This document shows positions 15,564 through 24,280 of a stretch of 64,000 bases of DNA, piece by piece (within the stretch, counting starts at the first letter, position 1; every line of letters begins with the position of its first letter). The notes beneath the pieces are model-generated. The model did not search any database. It was not told the DNA's origin and saw only the letters and a program-made list of their open reading frames with translations. The position numbers and the translations under genes are program-made. This DNA comes from Ruminococcus_C callidus (GTDB lineage Bacteria > Bacillota > Clostridia > Oscillospirales > Ruminococcaceae): NCBI RefSeq assembly GCF_049562855.1, contig NZ_CP186925.1:124001-188000 (forward strand), in the 5' to 3' direction.

Positions 15564-18536
15564 TCACGCCGTTTCCGGCTCTGTCTGCTTCTGTCCCTGT
15601 GTCTGTTCCATTGCGGCGATCAGGCTCCGCAGGCGGATCTTGATGGCTCCCAGATTGCTGATCTCATCGATCTTCAGCTGGGTGTACAGCTTGCCGCCGG
15701 TTTCCAGAATCCGCCGCACTTCATCTGTGGTAATGGCATCGATACCGCAGCCAAAGGACACCAGCTGTACCAGCTGCATATCCGGCTGTGTGGTGACATA
15801 CTTGGCGGCACGGTACATTCTGGAGTGATACGTCCACTGGTTCAGTGCCTGCAATTCCGGTGTCTGTGCCAGATGTGCCACGCTGTCCTCGGTGATGACC
15901 GCCAGCCCCAGACTGCCGATCAGCTTGTGAATGCCGTGGTTGATCTCCGGATCGATGTGGTACGGTCTGCCTGCCAGCACAATGATCTGCCTGCCGGCTT
16001 CCCGTGCCTGCCGGACGATCTCCTCGCCCTCGGCGGTGATGTCTTTCCGGTACTGTTCCAGTGCTGCAAAGCCGTGTTCCAGTGCCGTTTCCACCTGCTT
16101 TTTCGTGGCATAGCGGCTGAATATGGTGGACAGCGTCTTGACCACATGCCCGCGGCGGTTCAGGTCGAGGAACGGGTACAGGAAATTGTTGTGGTTCAGC
16201 TTTTCGCAGTTCGCCATGAGCAGTTCCGGATAATACGCCACCACCGGACAATTGAAGTGGTTGTCGGAATCGCCCTCGTCGATGTTATAACTCATGCAGG
16301 GGTAGAAGATGAAGTCCACGCCTTTTTCCAGCAGGCTCTCAATGTGTCCGTGTGTCAGCTTCGCCGGATAGCAGACCGTATCTGACGGAATGGTGCTCTG
16401 TCCCTTGTAGTAGGTGCCGCGGGTGCTCTCCTCGGAGAACTTCACCGCGAAGCCCAGTTCTGTGAAGAACGTGTGCCACAGGGGCATCTGGTCGTAGTAG
16501 TGCAGTGCCAGCGGCAGCCCCACCGTGGCTTTCGGCTCTGCGGGCTGATTTTCCTGCTCCAGCGAGAGAATTTTCCGGTACTTCCACTCGAACAGATTCG
16601 GCAGCTGTTCGCTCTCCTTTTTGCCGGCACCCTTTTCACAGCGGTTTCCGGAAATAAATCTGCCGCCGTTATTGAACCGGATCACACTCAACGCACAGTG
16701 TGCGGTACAGCCCTTACAGGTCGCCGCCTTGGCGGTATAGGAGAACTCCTGCAACTGCTGCGGATTCAGCAGTGTGCTGGTGCCGGTGCTCTTTTCCTGA
16801 GCGTACAGAGCCGCACCGAATGCCCCCATCAGACCGGAAATTGCCGGACGAATGACATCGTGACCGATCTCCCGTTCGAAGCAGCGGAGCACGGCATCAT
16901 TGAGGAAGGTGCCGCCCTGCACCACGATATGCTGTCCCAGTTCCTCCGGATTGCGGGCACGAATGACCTTATAGATCGCGTTCTTGACAATGGAGCCAGA
17001 CAGACCGGCGGAAATATCCTCTACCGTCGCACCGTCCTTCTGTGCCTGCTTGACGCTGCTGTTCATGAACACGGTACAGCGGGAGCCCAGATCTACGGGG
17101 TGTTCTGCGAACAGTCCCAGCTTGGAGAACTCGGCAATGTCATAGCCCAGTGCCACGGCAAACGCCTGAATAAACGAGCCGCAGCCGGAGGAACATGCCT
17201 CATTCAGCATGATGCTGTCGATGCTGTGGTTCTTGATCTGGAAGCACTTGATGTCCTGCCCGCCGATGTCGATGATGAAATCCACCTCCGGACAGAAGAA
17301 CGAAGCCGCCTTGAAGTGTGCCACCGTTTCGACAATGCCGAAGTCCACGCCCAGTCCGGCACGGATCAGGTCTTCTCCATAGCCGGTGACGGCACTGCCG
17401 CAGATCTGACAGTCCGGACTCAGGTCGGCGTACAGGGCGGACAGCTCCCGCTGAATGCAGTCCAGCGGCTGTCCCTTATTGGAAGCGTAGAACTCGTACA
17501 GCAGCTTGTGGTCTTCCGACAGCAGCACGATCTTGGTGGTGGTGGAGCCGGCATCGATGCCCAGATACGCCTTGCCGGCATAGGTGCGGTAGTCGCCCCG
17601 TGCCACATCATGGGCGGCGTGGCGTTCCTGAAACCGCTGGTATTCCTCCGGATAGCTGAACAGCGGCTTGTCTGCCACCAGAGCCGTCTGGGTCTTGGCG
17701 TTCCGGAGCAGTTCTTCCAGTTCTGTCAAGGTGTATGTATCCGTCAGGGACGATGCAGACACGGCACTGCCATATGCCACAAAGGTTCTGCCGTCTTCGG
17801 GGAACAGGGCGTGTTCTTCGTCCAGTTCCAGCGTTCTGGTAAAGGCGTTCCGCAGCCCTTGCAGGAACGACAGCGGGCCGCCCAGAAACAGCACGTTTCC
17901 GGCAATGCGTCTGCCCTGTGCCAGACCGGAAACCGTCTGGTCCACCACTGCCTGAAAGATGCTGGCAGCGATGTCCTCCCGCCGTGCTCCCTGATTCAGC
18001 AGGGGCTGAATGTCGGACTTGGCGAACACGCCGCAGCGGGAAGCAATGGGATACACCTTTTCGGCTGCCTGTGCCATTTTGTCCAGCTGATCCACACTCA
18101 CGTCCAGCAGGGTCGCCATCTGGTCGATAAAGGCACCGGTACCGCCGGCACAGCTGCCGTTCATACGCTGCTCCACGCCGCCGGTGAGGAAGATGATCTT
18201 GGCATCTTCGCCGCCCAGTTCGATCACCACATCGGCTTCGGGATACCGCCGCTTCACCGCCAGAAACGCCGCATGCACTTCCTGTACAAAGGGCAGCCCC
18301 GCCGCCTGTGCCAGACCCAGACCGGCAGAACCGGTGATGCTGACACGGAGCTGGACGTCCGGATATTCCTGTGCCAGTGATGCCAGCTTGGTGCATACGG
18401 TTTCTCTGACCTTGGAGAAATGGCGTTCATAGCTGGAAGACAGCACTTCGCCCATCTCCGTCAGCAGAACCGTCTTGACCGTTGTAGAACCCACGTCAAT
18501 GCCCAGTGCATACGGGATCTTTTGTGTTTCAAGCAT
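15564..18536 (-). CDS. Large acyl-CoA dehydratase activase (two ASKHA domains plus DUF2229)
   Basis: A 990-residue protein of the BadF/BadG/HgdC type, which couples ATP hydrolysis to electron transfer into a dehydratase. It contains two ATPase-like domains in tandem, starting GIDVGSTTVKTVL (about residue 11) and YLGIDAGSTTTKIVL (about 325). Cluster-binding segments are NGSCAGGTGAFI (about 130) and EACSSGCGSFIQ (about 445). The C-terminal DUF2229-like region (about 660-960) contains further cysteines. The ATG at 18536 follows GGAAAGGAGC. Such double-activase proteins occur widely in Clostridia, mostly without assigned substrates. Confidence 0.88.
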   Translation of the reverse strand: MLETQKIPYALGIDVGSTTVKTVLLTEMGEVLSSSYERHFSKVRETVCTKLASLAQEYPDVQLRVSITGSAGLGLAQAAGLPFVQEVHAAFLAVKRRYPEADVVIELGGEDAKIIFLTGGVEQRMNGSCAGGTGAFIDQMATLLDVSVDQLDKMAQAAEKVYPIASRCGVFAKSDIQPLLNQGARREDIAASIFQAVVDQTVSGLAQGRRIAGNVLFLGGPLSFLQGLRNAFTRTLELDEEHALFPEDGRTFVAYGSAVSASSLTDTYTLTELEELLRNAKTQTALVADKPLFSYPEEYQRFQERHAAHDVARGDYRTYAGKAYLGIDAGSTTTKIVLLSEDHKLLYEFYASNKGQPLDCIQRELSALYADLSPDCQICGSAVTGYGEDLIRAGLGVDFGIVETVAHFKAASFFCPEVDFIIDIGGQDIKCFQIKNHSIDSIMLNEACSSGCGSFIQAFAVALGYDIAEFSKLGLFAEHPVDLGSRCTVFMNSSVKQAQKDGATVEDISAGLSGSIVKNAIYKVIRARNPEELGQHIVVQGGTFLNDAVLRCFEREIGHDVIRPAISGLMGAFGAALYAQEKSTGTSTLLNPQQLQEFSYTAKAATCKGCTAHCALSVIRFNNGGRFISGNRCEKGAGKKESEQLPNLFEWKYRKILSLEQENQPAEPKATVGLPLALHYYDQMPLWHTFFTELGFAVKFSEESTRGTYYKGQSTIPSDTVCYPAKLTHGHIESLLEKGVDFIFYPCMSYNIDEGDSDNHFNCPVVAYYPELLMANCEKLNHNNFLYPFLDLNRRGHVVKTLSTIFSRYATKKQVETALEHGFAALEQYRKDITAEGEEIVRQAREAGRQIIVLAGRPYHIDPEINHGIHKLIGSLGLAVITEDSVAHLAQTPELQALNQWTYHSRMYRAAKYVTTQPDMQLVQLVSFGCGIDAITTDEVRRILETGGKLYTQLKIDEISNLGAIKIRLRSLIAAMEQTQGQKQTEPETA

Positions 18537-18649
18537 GGATAGCTGCTCCTTTCCTGTGACGCATCTGCGTCGGCTTTCACGATTTGTCCGGCAGGCATTC
18601 CCGCGGGACAGAGATTTCAACTTCTGGATTTTAGCTTTTATATAAAATG

Positions 18650-18678
18650 ATTGTACCTGATTTTTTCGGGGATTGCAA
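18650..18678 (-). promoter_or_regulatory. Promoter of the activase operon
   Basis: Minus-strand TTGCAA (18673-18678), 17-bp spacer, TACAAT (18650-18655), about 115 bp before the start. Confidence 0.7.
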
Positions 18679-18703
18679 TGGAAAATTTTCCGTGCGGCGG
18701 GAA

Positions 18704-18750
18704 ACCCCTCCACCAGCTTCGCTGATTTTCATTCCCTTTCAGGGGAGGCT
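18704..18750 (-). repeat. CCTCCCC palindromic repeat, minus orientation
   Basis: ACCCCTCCACCAGCTTCGCT then CCCTTTCAGGGGAGGC, lying 8 bp past the alr stop codon. Confidence 0.8.
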
Positions 18751-18757
18751 ATTTGAA

Positions 18758-19906
18758 TTATGCTCCGATCACATCACGGGGCACACGTTTGGAAATGCCG
18801 CAGACGATCTCGTACCCGATCGTTCCGTACAGGGCTGCCAGTTCGTCGGCGGTAATGGTTTCTTCGCCGTCCGTGCCGAACATGGTGACAACGTCTCCCG
18901 GCTTGACTTCTTCCGGCACGTCGGTCACGTCCAGCATCAGCTGATCCATGCAGACCCGTCCCACGATGGGGCAGCGTCTGCCGTGGAGCAGTGCGTCCGC
19001 CTGATTGGACAGCAGCCGTGCGTAGCCGTCGGCGTAGCCAATGGTCACTGTGGCAATGGTGCGGGGCTTGTCGGCAGTGTAGGTTCTGCCGTAGCTGATA
19101 CACGTGCCGGCATCGACCTGCTTCACGTGGGAAACCACGCTCCGCAGGGACATTACCGGCTGCAATTCCATAGGCACATGCACGGGGTAGTTGGGTTCCA
19201 GTCCGTACATGATGATGCCCACCCGTGCCAGCGTGGCTCTGGGGTTGGGGCGTGTCACGGTGGCTGCACTGTTCATGAAGTGGAGATGCTTCAGGGTGTG
19301 TCCCAGTTCCGCCAGCCGGTCATATACGGCAACGATAAAGTCCTCCTGTGCCTGCGTATACGCCATGTCATCTGCATCTACCGAGTCTGCCACGGCAAAG
19401 TGGGTGTAGATGCCCTCAATGGACAATTTATCCAGTTCGAACAGGGGCAGCAGAGCCTTGGCACAGTCCTCCGGCGTATTGCTCCGGAAGCCGATGCGTC
19501 CCATGCCGGTGTCCAGCTTGATGTGGCAGCGAACCGGCTGGTGGGCGAAACTTTGCAGCTGTCGGGCATATTCCAGCGACAGCACGCCCTGAATGATGTT
19601 GTTCCGTGCCAGTTCCGGTGCGAACTCCGGCGGGGTATAGCCCAGAATGAAGATCTCTCCATAGGGGCAAAGCTGCCGGACAGAAAGGGCTTCTTCCAGA
19701 TTGGAAACCGCAAACCAGCGGACTCCCAGTTCCCAGAGCTTCTGGCAGATCGCAGCGTCGCCGTGTCCATAGGCGTTCGCCTTGACTACCGCCATAAACT
19801 GCGTCTGTGCCGGCAGACGGTTCTGCACGGTCTGTACATTATGCGTCAGTGCGTTCAGGTCGATCTCTGCCCACGCACGATAGCGTTTCTGCTGTTCTTG
19901 TTCCAT
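18758..19906 (-). CDS. alr: Alanine racemase
   Basis: PLP enzyme that interconverts L- and D-alanine for peptidoglycan. The 382-residue protein has the PLP lysine K42 in AVVKANAYGHG and the opposite catalytic tyrosine Y272 in CISYGRTYTA. The C-terminal beta domain carries VGRVCMDQLMLDV. Length is normal for the family. A ribosome site AAGGAACG precedes the ATG; a promoter with 17-bp spacing lies at 20238-20266. Confidence 0.96.
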   Translation of the reverse strand: MEQEQQKRYRAWAEIDLNALTHNVQTVQNRLPAQTQFMAVVKANAYGHGDAAICQKLWELGVRWFAVSNLEEALSVRQLCPYGEIFILGYTPPEFAPELARNNIIQGVLSLEYARQLQSFAHQPVRCHIKLDTGMGRIGFRSNTPEDCAKALLPLFELDKLSIEGIYTHFAVADSVDADDMAYTQAQEDFIVAVYDRLAELGHTLKHLHFMNSAATVTRPNPRATLARVGIIMYGLEPNYPVHVPMELQPVMSLRSVVSHVKQVDAGTCISYGRTYTADKPRTIATVTIGYADGYARLLSNQADALLHGRRCPIVGRVCMDQLMLDVTDVPEEVKPGDVVTMFGTDGEETITADELAALYGTIGYEIVCGISKRVPRDVIGA

Positions 19907-20060
19907 GATCCATCACGTTCCTTTTCCGGATACGGCTCCGCCGCAGTGATACGGCAGGCGGGGGTGCAGGCAGGGCGTGTAAAAGCAGCTGTTTGAGCAG
20001 AACTAGCAGTTACAAACTGATTAAAAGATTTTCCTGTAAAACCAAAAAGATTCCCCGAAA

Positions 20061-20109
20061 AACCCCTCCACCAGCTACCGCTGGTCCCCCTCCCCTTTCA
20101 GGGGAGGCT
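20061..20109 (-). repeat. CCTCCCC palindromic repeat
   Basis: AACCCCTCCACCAGCTACCG, then CTGGTCCCCCTCCCCTTTCA, then GGGGAGGCT; minus orientation relative to the copy at 21416. Confidence 0.8.
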
Positions 20110-20142
20110 TATTTCTACTCGCCGATTTTTCAATTGTCCTGC

Positions 20143-20171
20143 TTGCAATTTTCTATCAAATATGGTATGAT
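20143..20171 (+). promoter_or_regulatory. Putative promoter of tatD
   Basis: TTGCAA (20143-20148), 17-bp spacer, TATGAT (20166-20171). The transcript would cross the 172-bp palindromic element at 20343 before reaching the tatD ribosome site. Confidence 0.55.
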
Positions 20172-20237
20172 TAGGTTGCATTTTCTATGCCGGGTGCCGA
20201 TGCCGAAACCGGTCGCGGCAATGCCGGCATACCCTTT

Positions 20238-20266
20238 AGTATAGCACGAAACGGGGAAAATTGCAA
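20238..20266 (-). promoter_or_regulatory. Promoter of alr
   Basis: Minus-strand TTGCAA (20261-20266), 17-bp spacer, TATACT (20238-20243), giving a leader of roughly 320 nt that includes a CCTCCCC repeat. Confidence 0.72.
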
Positions 20267-20342
20267 GTCTTAGATATGAATAGATTTCGTTTGTCCGGCA
20301 GGGCGGTTTTTCGACAAACCCCACAATCGGACAAGCACTTTA

Positions 20343-20514
20343 GGCAATACCGCACAAAGAGCGTCTGGCGACTTTGCACGCCATCTGCTTGCAAATTTCC
20401 CGTCATATTTCACAAAAATGCTCGTGAATACATCAAGTATTCACTCCGCTTTTTGTTTCATCTGACGAAAAATTTGACGACGCATCTGTCGCACAATCTT
20501 TGTGCGGTATTGCC
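20343..20514. repeat. GGCAATACC palindromic element, 172 bp
   Basis: Inverted ends GGCAATACCGCACAAAG / CTTTGTGCGGTATTGCC with an imperfectly palindromic interior. A nearly identical copy is at 38174-38345. It ends only 6 bp before the tatD ribosome site, so it lies in the tatD leader. Confidence 0.88.
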
Positions 20515-20534
20515 TTTACAGAAAGGAAACTGCC

Positions 20535-21323
20535 ATGTTTACCCAGATTTTTGACACCCACAGCCACTACACCGACAGTGCATTTGATGCAGACCGGCAC
20601 GAAGTCCTGTCGGCACTGCCCGAAGCCGGCATTGTCCACGCTGTCCTTGCCGGCACCACGCTGGAGGACAGCACCGCCGGCATTGCCCTTGCCGACCGCT
20701 ACGACTACATCTATGCGGCAGTGGGTATTCACCCCGAAACTGCCGGACAGCAGCCCGCCGATTATCTGGCACAGCTGGAGCAGCTGGCGAAGCACCCGAA
20801 AGTTGTTGCGATCGGGGAGATCGGGCTGGACTATCACTATGAGGGTTACGACCGCGAGAGCCAGAGTGTGCTGCTGCGGGAACAGCTGGATCTTGCCAAG
20901 CAGCTGGACTTGCCGGTCATCATTCACGCACGGGACTGCACCGAGGACTATCTGCGGATCTTGCAGGAGTTTCGTCCCCGCGGCGTGGTGCACTGCTTCT
21001 CCGGCAGTGCGGAAACTGCACGGGAAGTGCTGAAGCTGGGCATGTATATCGGGTTCACCGGCGTGCTGACGTTCAAGAATGCGAAAAAAGCATTGAAGGC
21101 TCTGGCGGAAGTGCCGGAGGATAAGCTGGTGCTGGAAACGGACTGCCCCTACATGGCACCGGTGCCTTTTCGGGGGAAACGCTGCGACAGCCGCATGATC
21201 CCCTACACTGCCGAAGCTGCCGCACTGGTACGCGGCACGGACACCCAGACGATTCTGGAACAGACCTGCCGGAACGGAGAAGCTTTATTTGGAATTCGGG
21301 CGGCGGCGGCGAGTCGCCGCTGA
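20535..21323 (+). CDS. tatD: TatD family metal-dependent hydrolase (DNase)
   Basis: Predicted metal-dependent nuclease or hydrolase of the amidohydrolase superfamily. The 262-residue protein has the first metal motif DTHSHYTD (about residues 7-14), the glutamate in AIGEIGLDYHY (about 92-102), histidines in IIHARD and VVHCFSG, and the final aspartate in LETDCPYMAP. The ATG at 20535 follows GAAAGGAA directly after a repeat element. The last residues (RAAAASRR) come from a GCGGCGAGTCGCCGC repeat, so the C-terminus is repeat-derived. Confidence 0.92.
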   Translation: MFTQIFDTHSHYTDSAFDADRHEVLSALPEAGIVHAVLAGTTLEDSTAGIALADRYDYIYAAVGIHPETAGQQPADYLAQLEQLAKHPKVVAIGEIGLDYHYEGYDRESQSVLLREQLDLAKQLDLPVIIHARDCTEDYLRILQEFRPRGVVHCFSGSAETAREVLKLGMYIGFTGVLTFKNAKKALKALAEVPEDKLVLETDCPYMAPVPFRGKRCDSRMIPYTAEAAALVRGTDTQTILEQTCRNGEALFGIRAAAASRR

Positions 21324-21406
21324 CCTTACGCCCCAATCTCAAGAGTAAAAAGGGTAATGTTACGGCGGACAAGCCGCCTGTATGCCCCTCCGGGGGATTT
21401 TTGTTG
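21302..21406 (+). repeat. GCGGCGAGTCGCCGC-type repeat, forming the end of tatD
   Basis: Same element as 13285-13386, again at the 3' end of a gene and again supplying its stop codon. It includes TTACGCCCCAATCTC and the CCCCTCCGGGGG hairpin. Confidence 0.85.
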
Positions 21407-21415
21407 GTGGAAATA

Positions 21416-21463
21416 AAGCCTCCCCTGAAAGGGGAGGGGGACCAGCGAAGCTGGTGGAGGGGT
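21416..21463 (+). repeat. CCTCCCC palindromic repeat
   Basis: AAGCCTCCCCTGAAAGGGG, GGACCAGCGAAGCTGGTGG, AGGGG: canonical two-hairpin copy. Confidence 0.85.
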
Positions 21464-21848
21464 TCTGGTGGATTTTTTGGAGTTGCAGATTTCACAGCAA
21501 AATCCCTTAGTCCGCCGTTCACTCGTAGGGGACGATGCCCACATCGTCCCGCCTGTGTCAGAAAAGCCCTGCACTACAAGGGTAATCACGCCCTGTGCAC
21601 CGTATGATGCACATTGTGACACGTGCGGTGCACAATGTGACGTAGAGTAAGAGATAGAGATAGAGTAAGAGCAAGAGTTAGAGTTGTTTCTGGGAAACAA
21701 CTGCCGGAGCAGAAAACCGACATACCATTTATAATGCCTGACACGGGCAGCCGCCTGTGATTTTGCCGGCTGTTTCGGCTCGGACAGCCGCTTTTTCTGG
21801 ATTCACGAAAAGTTTACAAAATAATCGGAAGAAAATGCCCGCAGGGGC
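21464..21848. other. Non-coding interval before the ribosomal operon
   Basis: No supported gene. It contains a hairpin GGGACGATGCCCACATCGTCCC (21528-21549), an inverted repeat CACATTGTG...CACAATGTG (21611-21640) and a purine-rich simple repeat of GAGATA/GAGTAA units (21644-21684). Confidence 0.65.
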
Positions 21849-21877
21849 TTGCAATTCTTTTGCAGACATGCTATAAT
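21849..21877 (+). promoter_or_regulatory. Main promoter of the S10 ribosomal operon
   Basis: TTGCAA (21849-21854), 17-bp spacer, TATAAT (21872-21877), followed by a leader of about 300 nt to rpsJ. Confidence 0.88.
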
Positions 21878-22060
21878 ATACAAGCGTGATTGCAATAGAT
21901 ATGCGATGAAGCGAAAGGTTGCTGGCGGTATGTCGGGGAATTTTCGTGGAGTATGTCCGATTTCAAACCGGGCGAATCAGGATAACGACACAGTCTGTGT
22001 ACACACTAGTTCCGCATGGCGACAGCTATGCCGGTTCGTGCTGTACTGCTGTTTATGCCG

Positions 22061-22093
22061 GCTCGGAAACATCTTTGGTTTTCGAGCTTTTTT
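22061..22093 (+). terminator. Intrinsic terminator inside the S10 leader (attenuator candidate)
   Basis: GCTCGGAAAC pairs with GGTTTTCGAGC around a short loop and is followed by TTTTTT. It lies about 180 nt into the leader and 93 nt before rpsJ, so expression of the whole operon must read through or prevent it. The upstream duplicated segments TATGCCGGTTCG (22028) and TATGCCGGCTCGG (22054) could form alternative pairings. Confidence 0.78.
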
Positions 22094-22185
22094 ATAAACA
22101 GATGCTGGGAACACCCGGCGGCGTGGAAAGTTCCTGATGGAGAAGCGATTCTCCAGCCCCCAATAGTACAAAGGAGGCGAAAAGA

Positions 22186-22500
22186 ATGGCAGTCAACGAA
22201 AAAATCAGAATCAAGATCAAGGGCTATGAGCATGCAACTGTAGATGCAGCAGCAGCTAAGATCGTAGAGGCAGCAAAGAGAAGTGGTTCTCAGGTTTCGG
22301 GTCCGATCCCACTCCCGACCGATAAGGAGATCATCACAATCCTGCGTGCAACTCACAAGTACAAGGACAGCCGTGAGCAGTTCGAGCGTCGTACACACAA
22401 GCGTCTGATCGACGTGGTACGTCCGACACAGAAGACCACCGAGGCTCTGCAGAAGCTGGAAATTCCGGCAGGCGTAGACATCGTGATGGAACTCAAGTAA
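22186..22500 (+). CDS. rpsJ: 30S ribosomal protein S10
   Basis: First gene of the operon; S10 sits in the 30S head and also works in antitermination with NusB. The 104-residue protein has the usual KIRIKIKGYEHATVD start and the HKRLIDVVRPTQKT loop. AGGAGG lies before the ATG. A 109-bp gap follows before rplC. Confidence 0.98.
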   Translation: MAVNEKIRIKIKGYEHATVDAAAAKIVEAAKRSGSQVSGPIPLPTDKEIITILRATHKYKDSREQFERRTHKRLIDVVRPTQKTTEALQKLEIPAGVDIVMELK

Positions 22501-22609
22501 GAATCTCTGATTCTGAAAGCGGTGGAAAACCACCGCACAGCGGCAGGCATGCCGCGGTCATGTTGACGGATCTGACTCGTCAACCAATAACCAACAGGAG
22601 GAAATCAAA

Positions 22610-23242
22610 ATGCAGAAAGCAATTATCGGCAAGAAGGTCGGCATGACTCAGATCTTCGATGAAGCCGGAAAAGTGATTCCGGTAACTGTTGTAGAAGCCG
22701 GTCCGTGCGTTGTCATTCAGAAGAAGACAACCGAAAACGACGGCTATGAAGCAGTTCAGCTGGGCTTCGGCGATGTAACGACCAAGCACGTTACCAAGCC
22801 GATGCAGGGTCACTTCGCAAAGGCAGACGTTGCTGCCAAGAAGACGCTGAAGGAATTTCGTCTGGCAGACTGTGCAGCCCTGAACGTAGGCGATGTCGTA
22901 AAGGCAGACACCTTCGCAGTAGGCGACAGTGTTGATGTCAGCGGTACCAGCAAGGGTAAAGGTTTTGCAGGTGCGATCAAGCGTCACAATCAGCACAGAC
23001 TGAAGGAAACTCACGGTACTGGCCCGGTTCACCGTCAGGCTGGTTCCATGGGTGCATGCTCCTCTCCGTCCCGTATCTACAAGGGCAAGGGCATGGCAGG
23101 TCACATGGGTGCTGAAAAGGTTACCGTACAGAATCTGGAAATCGTAAAGGTTGACAGTGAAAATAACCTGATTGCCATCAAGGGTGCGATCCCGGGCATC
23201 AAGGGCGGAATTGTTGTCATCACTGACAGCGTGAAAGCGTAA
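22610..23242 (+). CDS. rplC: 50S ribosomal protein L3
   Basis: Early-assembly 23S rRNA binding protein near the peptidyl transferase centre. The 210-residue protein starts IGKKVGMTQIFDE and has the signature loop HGTGPVHRQAGSMGACSSPSR with normal length. CAGGAGG ribosome site. Confidence 0.98.
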   Translation: MQKAIIGKKVGMTQIFDEAGKVIPVTVVEAGPCVVIQKKTTENDGYEAVQLGFGDVTTKHVTKPMQGHFAKADVAAKKTLKEFRLADCAALNVGDVVKADTFAVGDSVDVSGTSKGKGFAGAIKRHNQHRLKETHGTGPVHRQAGSMGACSSPSRIYKGKGMAGHMGAEKVTVQNLEIVKVDSENNLIAIKGAIPGIKGGIVVITDSVKA

Positions 23243-23259
23243 GGAAGGAGGAAACATCA

Positions 23260-23886
23260 ATGGCAAAGATTGCAGTATTGGATATGGCTGGCAAGCAGGT
23301 ATCTGAGAGAGAACTTTCGGATGCAGTTTTCGCAGTGACTCCTAACGAGGCAGTGATGCATGCAATGGTCGTAAATTATCTGGCAAATCAGCGTCAGGGT
23401 ACACAGTCCACTCTGACTCGTACTGAGGTTGCCGGCGGCGGCAGAAAGCCGTGGAGACAGAAGGGTACAGGTCACGCAAGACAGGGTTCCATCCGTGCTC
23501 CGCAGTGGACACACGGCGGCGTTGCACTGGGCCCGAAGCCCCGTGACTATCGTTACGCTCTGAACAAGAAGGCAAGAAGACTTGCTATGAAGTCTGCACT
23601 TTCCACAAAGGTTCTGGATCAGAACATGATCGTTCTGGACAGCCTGAAGGTGGAAGAATTCAAGACCAAGACCATCGTTGCAATGCTCAAGGCACTGAAC
23701 GTAGAGGGCAAGGCTCTGCTGGTTACCGCTGAGGCTGACCAGAAGGTCGTTAAGAGTGCAGCAAATATCGCAGGCGTGAAGACAGCAGCTGTCAACACCC
23801 TGAATGTATATGACATCCTCAACTATGACAAGTTCATCGTTGCAGAGGATGCTGTCGCAAAAATCGAGGAGGTGTATGCAAAGTGA
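23260..23886 (+). CDS. rplD: 50S ribosomal protein L4
   Basis: Large-subunit protein lining the exit tunnel; in many bacteria it also regulates its own operon. The 208-residue protein has the tunnel loop GGGRKPWRQKGTGHARQGS at about residues 54-72. Its stop overlaps the GTG start of rplW. Confidence 0.98.
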   Translation: MAKIAVLDMAGKQVSERELSDAVFAVTPNEAVMHAMVVNYLANQRQGTQSTLTRTEVAGGGRKPWRQKGTGHARQGSIRAPQWTHGGVALGPKPRDYRYALNKKARRLAMKSALSTKVLDQNMIVLDSLKVEEFKTKTIVAMLKALNVEGKALLVTAEADQKVVKSAANIAGVKTAAVNTLNVYDILNYDKFIVAEDAVAKIEEVYAK

Positions 23887-24206
23887 AAGCAGCACAGGAT
23901 ATTATTCTGACTCCGGTCATCACCGAACGCAGCGTCGACGACATGGCTGAGAGCAAGTACACTTTCAAGGTTGCAAAGGACGCCAACAAGGTTGAGATTG
24001 CAAAGGCAGCAGAAGAACTGTTTCAGGTACAGGTTCTGAAGGTAAACACCGTAAACTGCACCGGTCACACCAAGCGTATGGGCAGAAGCGTCGGCAAGCG
24101 TCCGGACTTCAAGAAGGCTGTCATCACCATCAATCCGGAGCCGACTCCGGACAAGGACGGCAAGAAGCGTAAGGGTACCATCGAATTCTTCGACGGTATG
24201 TTCTAA
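23883..24206 (+). CDS. rplW: 50S ribosomal protein L23
   Basis: Exit-tunnel protein and docking site for trigger factor and SRP. The 107-residue protein (DIILTPVITERS start) uses a GTG codon overlapping the rplD stop by 4 bp, with GAGGAGG upstream, so it is translationally coupled to L4. Confidence 0.97.
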   Translation: MKAAQDIILTPVITERSVDDMAESKYTFKVAKDANKVEIAKAAEELFQVQVLKVNTVNCTGHTKRMGRSVGKRPDFKKAVITINPEPTPDKDGKKRKGTIEFFDGMF

Positions 24207-24280
24207 GTTACGGCAACGATCGTAACAAGTATGGGAGTAATGCTCCCGCAAATCTGGCATTTTATGAGGAGTGAAAAAGA

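Noticed and set aside
14427..16385. 652-residue plus-strand frame and the similar 16473-18380 frame
   Set aside because: Both are shadows of the dehydratase and activase genes on the minus strand.
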